Assembly: GCA_963831385.1 (NCBI GenBank)
Contig: CAWHPW010000009.1
Coordinates: 51,023-115,022, forward strand
DNA length: 64,000 nt
Source: JACVRX01 sp963831385
Lineage (GTDB): Bacteria > Actinomycetota > Actinomycetes > Jiangellales > Jiangellaceae
Reading direction: 5' to 3'
A program made the position numbers and the translations under genes. Below, piece by piece: positions 59,609-64,000 of the stretch. How positions within the stretch are numbered: position 1 is the stretch's first letter; each line of letters starts with the position of its first letter. Under the pieces are notes generated by a model. The model was not told the DNA's origin and searched no databases. It saw only the letters and a program-made list of their open reading frames with translations.

Positions 59609-59950
59609 GTGCATCTGGTAGCGGTCGGCGGCAGCGACGCGGGAATCGCTGCCGCGTTGCGAGCCCGTGAACTTGACCCGTCCGTCGAGGTCAGCGTCGT
59701 GGTGGCCGACCAATACCCCAACTTCTCCATCTGCGGCATCCCGTACCACGTCTCCGGGGACGTCCGCGATTGGCGCACCCTCGCGCACCGCAGCATCGCC
59801 GACCTAGACCTGTCCTACACCCCGCCCCTGGGCAGCCCCTGGGACGCCGTCCAGGTGGCCGCACACGCCTGGGAACGCGCCATGCAGCACCGCTCGACGA
59901 GCAAGCTCGCCGAACCAACAGGCACACCTGCACGGACGACCACCCCATGA
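59609..59950 (+). pseudogene. Flavoprotein (ArsO/CoA-disulfide reductase-like) gene with a large in-frame deletion
   Basis: A 113-codon frame from the GTG at 59609. The first 65 residues are a normal N-terminus of an FAD/NAD-dependent disulfide reductase-like protein: HLVAVGGSDAGIAAALRARE, YPNFSICGIPYHVSGDV with the redox-type Cys. Directly after RSIADL comes DLSYTPPLGSPWDAVQVAAH, a C-terminal signature of the same family. About 350-380 residues between (NAD domain, FAD end) are missing without loss of frame. The product cannot be a working enzyme. It overlaps the aquaporin gene (ATGA). Confidence 0.8.
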
Positions 59951-60798
59951 GTGCCTCCATTCAGGCGCCCTTGGCCCGCCGTCTCGCAGCCGAGGCGCTC
60001 GGCACCGGGCTGCTAATGACCGTTGTCATCGGCTCCGGCATCGCCGCCGCCAGGCTCTCCCCCGGCGACGTCGGGCTCCAGCTACTGGAGAACGCGCTCG
60101 CCACCGCCGCCGGGCTGGCCGTGATCATCCTGCTCGTCGGACCGGTCTCCGGAGCCCACATCAACCCAGTGATCAGCCTCGCCGACTGGTGGCTCGGCCG
60201 CCGCTCCCGATCCGGGCTCCGCCTCGCCCACCTCGGCCCCTACGCCGCCGCCCAGATCGCCGGCGGCATACTCGGCGCCATCCTCGCCAACCTCATGTAC
60301 GACCTGCCAGCCATCACGGTGGCGACCACCACCCGCGACGGCTGGAACCTGCTCCTCTCCGAGATCATTGCCACAGCCGGACTGGTCGCGCTCGTTTTCG
60401 CCCTGGCACGCTCGGGCCGCACCGTGCTGGTAGGTCCCACGGTCGGCGCCTACATCGGGGCGGCCTACTGGTTCACCGCATCCACATCGTTCGCCAACCC
60501 TGCCGTCACCATCGGCCGGATGTTCAGCGACACCTTCGCCGGAATCGCGCCGAACTCAGTCCCACCCTTCATCGCCGCCCAACTTGTCGGGGCCACCGTC
60601 GGTGTGTTGGTGGTCCTCTTTCTGTATCCAATGGCGGCCCTGGAAGTCGACGTCTTGGCTGCGCCGTCGGACAGCAGCAGCCGCACGGCTGCATCGGCGC
60701 GCCGCGGGGAGCATACGGACCGTGGTACCGCAAGATCCGACATGCGCTCCTCGGGACCCGAGAGCCGCTACGAGCCTCTGAACGACGTCGAACCGTAG
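59947..60798 (+). CDS. MIP family aquaporin/glycerol facilitator of the arsenic operon
   Basis: A 283-residue channel protein with six helices and two half-helix motifs: SGAHINPVISLADWW (NPV) and SFANPAVTIGRMFSDTFAGI (NPA). The C-terminal 50 residues are soluble and charged. In ars operons such channels (AqpS type) let arsenite leave the cell. No arsB/acr3 pump is seen nearby, so this channel may be the only exit. It is the last gene of the operon. Confidence 0.92.
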   Translation: MSASIQAPLARRLAAEALGTGLLMTVVIGSGIAAARLSPGDVGLQLLENALATAAGLAVIILLVGPVSGAHINPVISLADWWLGRRSRSGLRLAHLGPYAAAQIAGGILGAILANLMYDLPAITVATTTRDGWNLLLSEIIATAGLVALVFALARSGRTVLVGPTVGAYIGAAYWFTASTSFANPAVTIGRMFSDTFAGIAPNSVPPFIAAQLVGATVGVLVVLFLYPMAALEVDVLAAPSDSSSRTAASARRGEHTDRGTARSDMRSSGPESRYEPLNDVEP

Positions 60799-60875
60799 AG
60801 AATGCACTCATCTGCCGCGATGCACGCGGCTGCCCAAGGGCTCAATGAGCCATGCCGAGCATCAAGTCACATAAC

Positions 60876-60925
60876 CGGGGGCCCGCGTGACCTGTACCGC
60901 CGGGGGCCCGCGTGACCTGTACCGC
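60876..60925. repeat. Perfect tandem duplication of 25 bases
   Basis: CGGGGGCCCGCGTGACCTGT (then ACCGC) occurs twice head to tail, at 60876-60900 and 60901-60925. It lies in the 250-base space between the convergent aquaporin and oxidoreductase genes; no gene was found there. GGGGGCCC is itself partly palindromic. Confidence 0.85.
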
Positions 60926-61049
60926 GCTGGACGCAGCCGACGTCACCCGACGATGACACCAGCGGGTGCGCCCGCCATCACACGGAACGGCGCACCCGCC
61001 TCGACCGAGGCCCGGCAGCGAGTTCGTGCCGTCACATGCAAGTGGAGGG

Positions 61050-62021
61050 TCAGATCGTGATGATGACCTTGCCACGTGCGTGGCCCTGCTCAAGGTGGCG
61101 GATCGCCTCGGGCACGTCGCTGATCGGGTAGGCCTTGTCGATGACCGGGGTGACTTTGCCGGCTTCGATGAGCTCTCTTAGGACTTGGAGGTCTTCGCCG
61201 TTGTCCGAGGCGATCAGCGCTCGCAGCTTCTGGCCCACGAACGGCGAGAGCAGCATGGCCCGCAGCGAGCGGTCAAAGCCGCCGGTCCACCGGCCTCCTC
61301 CTTCGCCTCCGATGATGACCAGTGTGCCCTTGGGTGCAAGCGCGCGGCGGAGCATGGATAGGGAGCGGCGGCCTGCGGTGTCGATGATGAGGTCGTAGTT
61401 GCGGGCGGTGTCGGTGATCTGTTGGCGCGTGTAGTCGATGACGTCGTCGGCGCCGATCGAGCGGACCAGGTCCGTGTTCGTCGAACTGCACACGCCGGTC
61501 ACCTGGGCTCCGAATGCCTTGGCCAGCTGGACGGCGAACGACCCCACCCCTCCTGCGGCGCCGATGACCATCACCTTGTGCCCAGCCTCCAACCTGCCTG
61601 CGTCTCGAAGCGCCTGCAGGGCGGTGGTGCCGGACACTGGGACCGCGGCTGCCTGCTCGAAAGTGAGGTTCGCAGGCTTCAGTGCGAGTTTGTCTACTCG
61701 GGCATTGGCGTACTCCGCGAACGAGCCGTCGCAGGTGCCGTACACCTCGTCACCCGGCTGGAAACTGGTCACGTTACGGCCGACGGTTTCGACGCGGCCG
61801 GCGACATCGATGCCGCGTACGCGGGTCTTGGGTTTCCGCAGCCCATACCCCATGAGGCGGACCAGATACGGAAGGCCCGTCATCAGGTGCCACACGCCAG
61901 GATCGACGCCTGCGGCGTGAACGTGTATGAGAACCTGATCGTCGCCGATCGAGGGCAGGTCGATATCGGCCAGTGACAGGACGTCTGTACCGCCGTATAC
62001 CTCTTGCACGATTGCTTTCAC
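61050..62021 (-). CDS. Zinc-independent alcohol dehydrogenase / quinone oxidoreductase (MDR family)
   Basis: A 323-residue NADPH-dependent reductase. It begins VKAIVQEVYGGTDVLSLADI and shows GIDVAGRVETVGRNVTSFQP, AAVPVSGTTALQALRDAG, VMVIGAAGGVGSFAVQLAKAFGAQVTGV (cofactor-binding AAxGGVGxxAxQxA) and a C-terminus ending HARGKVIITI. No structural zinc cysteines are present, which fits quinone oxidoreductases acting on quinones or enones. The GTG at 62021 has GAGAGAGGG upstream. Confidence 0.92.
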   Translation of the reverse strand: MKAIVQEVYGGTDVLSLADIDLPSIGDDQVLIHVHAAGVDPGVWHLMTGLPYLVRLMGYGLRKPKTRVRGIDVAGRVETVGRNVTSFQPGDEVYGTCDGSFAEYANARVDKLALKPANLTFEQAAAVPVSGTTALQALRDAGRLEAGHKVMVIGAAGGVGSFAVQLAKAFGAQVTGVCSSTNTDLVRSIGADDVIDYTRQQITDTARNYDLIIDTAGRRSLSMLRRALAPKGTLVIIGGEGGGRWTGGFDRSLRAMLLSPFVGQKLRALIASDNGEDLQVLRELIEAGKVTPVIDKAYPISDVPEAIRHLEQGHARGKVIITI

Positions 62022-62195
62022 TGGGCCCTCTCTCCCTGTTGGGATACTGGAACACGTCGTTGAGTGACATTCGAACACGCGGGGCGATCTGAAACGCCAC
62101 GTCCAGAGGGCGAATATCCGCCCTGTTCGATCGCGATCACCGCCTGAGGGGTCACGCCGAACGCCAGGTCTGCCTGCGTGTCGGGTCGTCCGGCC

Positions 62196-62590
62196 ATCCC
62201 GGCGTCAATGTCGCCGGCCGGTGCCGCGGCGATCCTGGCCGAGACCGGTGACCCCCGACGGTTCGCCACCGCACGCGCCCTGGTCAAACACGCCGGACTG
62301 GCACCCCGGGAGAAGCTGTCGGGCACCTTCACCGGCCGGACCAAGCTCACCGGCCAAGGCCGACCACGGCTCCGGGTCCCGGCCTGGCGGACGGTGTGGG
62401 GAGCCCAAAGGCCAACCCGGTCTACGGCGCCCGCTACCGGCACCTGACCACCCGCGAGCACAACAAGCTCAAGCCGACCCAGGCCCAGACCGTGATCGCC
62501 GCCGCGATCCTGCGACACCTCCATGCCGTGGTCACCACCGGCCAGGCCTGGGACCCCGACATCGCCACCCACGGCACCCGACCAAGACGG
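62196..62590 (+). pseudogene. IS110-family transposase remnant (C-terminal part, frameshifted)
   Basis: The sequence reads GAAAILAETGDPRRFATARA and LVKHAGLAPREKLSGTFTGR, then after a one-base shift near 62410 ARYRHLTTREHNKLKPTQAQ and VIAAAILRHLHAVVTTGQAW. This is the Transposase_20 part of IS110-type DEDD transposases. The catalytic N-terminal half is missing. It is a dead insertion-sequence fragment; no terminal structures were recognised. Confidence 0.8.
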
Positions 62591-62954
62591 CTACCGAGCT
62601 CGCCGCCTGACACATGGTCGTGGCGGATCAAAGCTGACGGCCGGGGCGAGCCCTACGCGGCATTGAGGACCACCGAGTACCTCGACGCTCATCATGGGCA
62701 GCCCCGTCCGTCGTCTCACCAACCCGATTACACGCTGCTGGGAACCATCCCCATTACGGCTATGCAGGGACAGACGACGGACGAGGCACCGGCCAGAAAG
62801 CCTTGACTCAAAACGACTTACGCTGATGAGCGTGCGTTCCGAGCGGCTCCGGGAACCGCGCCACACCAACGCTGTCTATCCGCTCGTCCGCTCATCGGGC
62901 ATGACCAGGGGTTGTACGGCGGCGGCCGGTCCGCTCGCGGCGAATGACTGGCCG
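62591..62954. other. Region between the IS110 remnant and the sigma factor gene, no supportable gene
   Basis: About 360 bases. Open frames continue from the transposase remnant without recognisable family sequence. Nothing else was found. Confidence 0.5.
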
Positions 62955-63995
62955 TCACGGTGGGGCAACTTCGCCAGGGTCAACGGGGTTTGTCTTTCGA
63001 AGTGATCGCGGCAGTCCGAACCACGGCAGGACACTGCTGTCGAAGCGGGTCATGGCGCTGATCCGGTCACCCGCGAGGGTGAGGACGATGAGGCCAGTCC
63101 CATGGTGGATGCCCGTGGGGGCGCGCAGGTAGGTGCCGAACGCCGGCTGACCGTTGGCCCGCGTGGGCAGCAGGTCGACCAGCCTGCCAGCGCGGAAGAT
63201 TCGGGCCACGAATTCGACGACGAGGTCTCGGCCCAGGTATTCGAGGGGGACCGGAGGCATCGAGATGAACGCGTCGTCGGTCAGGAGCTCTACGAGCGCA
63301 TCAAGATCGGCGGACTCATATGCGCGGACGAACTTCGCCACGATCGCGTGCTCGGAGCGTGACTTGGGGGCCGGGGGCGGTTCGTGCTCGGCGCTCGTCG
63401 GGCGTTGACGATCCATGTTGGCGCGCGCCCTTTTCAGAGCGCTGTTCACCGATTCGACGGTCGAGTCCAGCATCTCGGCCACCTCGCTCGCCTGGAAGGC
63501 GAGGACGTCGCGCAGTATGAGGACAGCGAGTTGGCGAGGAGGCAGGACCTGAAGGGCGGTCACGAAGGCCAGCGAGATCGATTCGGTCTGCTCGTAGCGG
63601 GCCTCCGGGCCGAGTGGCACGTCCATCGCATCGCCAAGGAGAGCGTCCGGAATGGGCTCGAGCCACGTGACTTCGCCGAGCCTCGTTGGCTCCGGCGGGT
63701 CAAAGGCTGCTAGGTCCCACTGCTGGGCAGGGCGTCGGCTCGCCGCGCGACGCGCGTTCAGGCACCGGTTGGTGGCGATCCGGTAGAGCCAAGTGCGGAT
63801 CGACGCCCGGCCCTCGAAGCCATCGAGCCCCCGCCACGCGGTGAAGAGCGTGTCCTGGAGGGCGTCCTCGGCATCCTGGTATGACCCGAGCATTCGGTAG
63901 CAGTGCACGTGAAGCTCGCGCCGGTACGGCTCTGTCAACGCCCGGAACGCATCACCGTCTCCGGCACGCGCCCGAGAAATCAGGCCGCTTGTCAC
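62955..63995 (-). CDS. ECF sigma factor with C-terminal SnoaL-like domain (TIGR02960/SigX5-like)
   Basis: A 346-residue sigma factor. Region 2 has GDAFRALTEPYRRELHVHCY, MLGSYQDAEDALQDTLFTAW and RASIRTWLYRIATNRCLNAR; region 4 has LPPRQLAVLILRDVLAFQAS and SEVAEMLDSTVESVNSALKR. A C-terminal domain of about 120 residues (VAKFVRAYESADLDALVELL) is SnoaL-like, as in ECF families that do without an anti-sigma factor. The GTG at 63995 is 5 bases from the window edge, so a slightly earlier start cannot be excluded. Confidence 0.9.
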   Translation of the reverse strand: MTSGLISRARAGDGDAFRALTEPYRRELHVHCYRMLGSYQDAEDALQDTLFTAWRGLDGFEGRASIRTWLYRIATNRCLNARRAASRRPAQQWDLAAFDPPEPTRLGEVTWLEPIPDALLGDAMDVPLGPEARYEQTESISLAFVTALQVLPPRQLAVLILRDVLAFQASEVAEMLDSTVESVNSALKRARANMDRQRPTSAEHEPPPAPKSRSEHAIVAKFVRAYESADLDALVELLTDDAFISMPPVPLEYLGRDLVVEFVARIFRAGRLVDLLPTRANGQPAFGTYLRAPTGIHHGTGLIVLTLAGDRISAMTRFDSSVLPWFGLPRSLRKTNPVDPGEVAPP

Positions 63996-64000
63996 CGCGC

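Noticed and set aside
59609..59950. A genuine small protein of 113 residues
   Set aside because: Both ends match distant parts of one larger flavoprotein family, so an internal deletion is more likely than a new gene.
1..64000. CRISPR array
   Set aside because: No set of regularly spaced short repeats with unique spacers was seen; the repeats found are palindromic or simple tandem pairs.

Overview
The window is high-GC DNA with strong G/C third-position bias, GTG/TTG starts and many ATGA/GTGA start-stop overlaps. It carries typical actinobacterial families: an ECF42-type sigma factor with its YCII partner, an AfsR/SARP-like regulator, LAL-type LuxR regulators, a three-gene transhydrogenase with split alpha subunit, and a SigX5/TIGR02960-like sigma factor. 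It is most likely chromosome from a soil-type actinobacterium; the genus cannot be told from the sequence alone.

Layout. 1-16.7 kb is ordinary chromosome: a cut-off aldose epimerase, a LuxR-type regulator, a lipoprotein, a ClC channel, zwf, gadB with a membrane neighbour, a YCII-sigma-hydrolase operon, a serine-hydrolase relative that has lost its catalytic Ser and Lys, cupin, glyoxalase-like, cysteine-desulfurase-like, PAP2 and TfoX-like genes. 16.8-23.5 kb is a co-directional set: a large SARP/NB-ARC regulator, a secondary-metabolism type FAD oxidase and a secreted peptidase. 23.6-30.3 kb is a minus-strand operon of two P-loop proteins (one with a degenerate Walker A), a trypsin-like protease with an N-terminal helical adaptor, and an amidohydrolase. 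This looks like an NTPase-controlled protease conflict (defence) system. 31-40 kb holds small secreted proteins, a LuxR remnant, a frameshifted YdeI-family gene, an MFS pump, pntA1-pntA2-pntB, an MBL-fold enzyme, upp and tadA.

40.5-46.8 kb starts at a tRNA-Ser(CGA) gene and carries, in order, a small gene, a tyrosine integrase, a helix-turn-helix gene, an excisionase, a second DNA-binding gene, a primase-polymerase/helicase, an HNH nuclease and a terminase-small-subunit-like gene. No capsid, tail or large-terminase gene is present. This is the layout of a phage satellite (PICI-like). Most of its larger genes are interrupted by single-base shifts that restore clean families when corrected.

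46.9-64 kb contains an acetyltransferase, a three-gene redox signalling operon (UBP zinc finger, response regulator fused to a thioredoxin-reductase-like flavoprotein, histidine kinase with a cyclic-nucleotide-like domain), a drug-type ABC exporter, two alpha/beta hydrolases followed by a patch of gene remnants, a rhodanese, a hexapeptide-repeat protein, an arsenic operon (ArsR-ArsC fusion, ArsC, an internally deleted flavoprotein, an aquaporin), a quinone-oxidoreductase-like enzyme, an IS110 remnant and a sigma factor cut near the window edge.

Two copies of an 88-bp perfect-armed palindromic element lie 14 kb apart, at 23591-23678 and 38044-38131. The most notable items are the NTPase/protease operon, the satellite-like island and this palindromic repeat pair.
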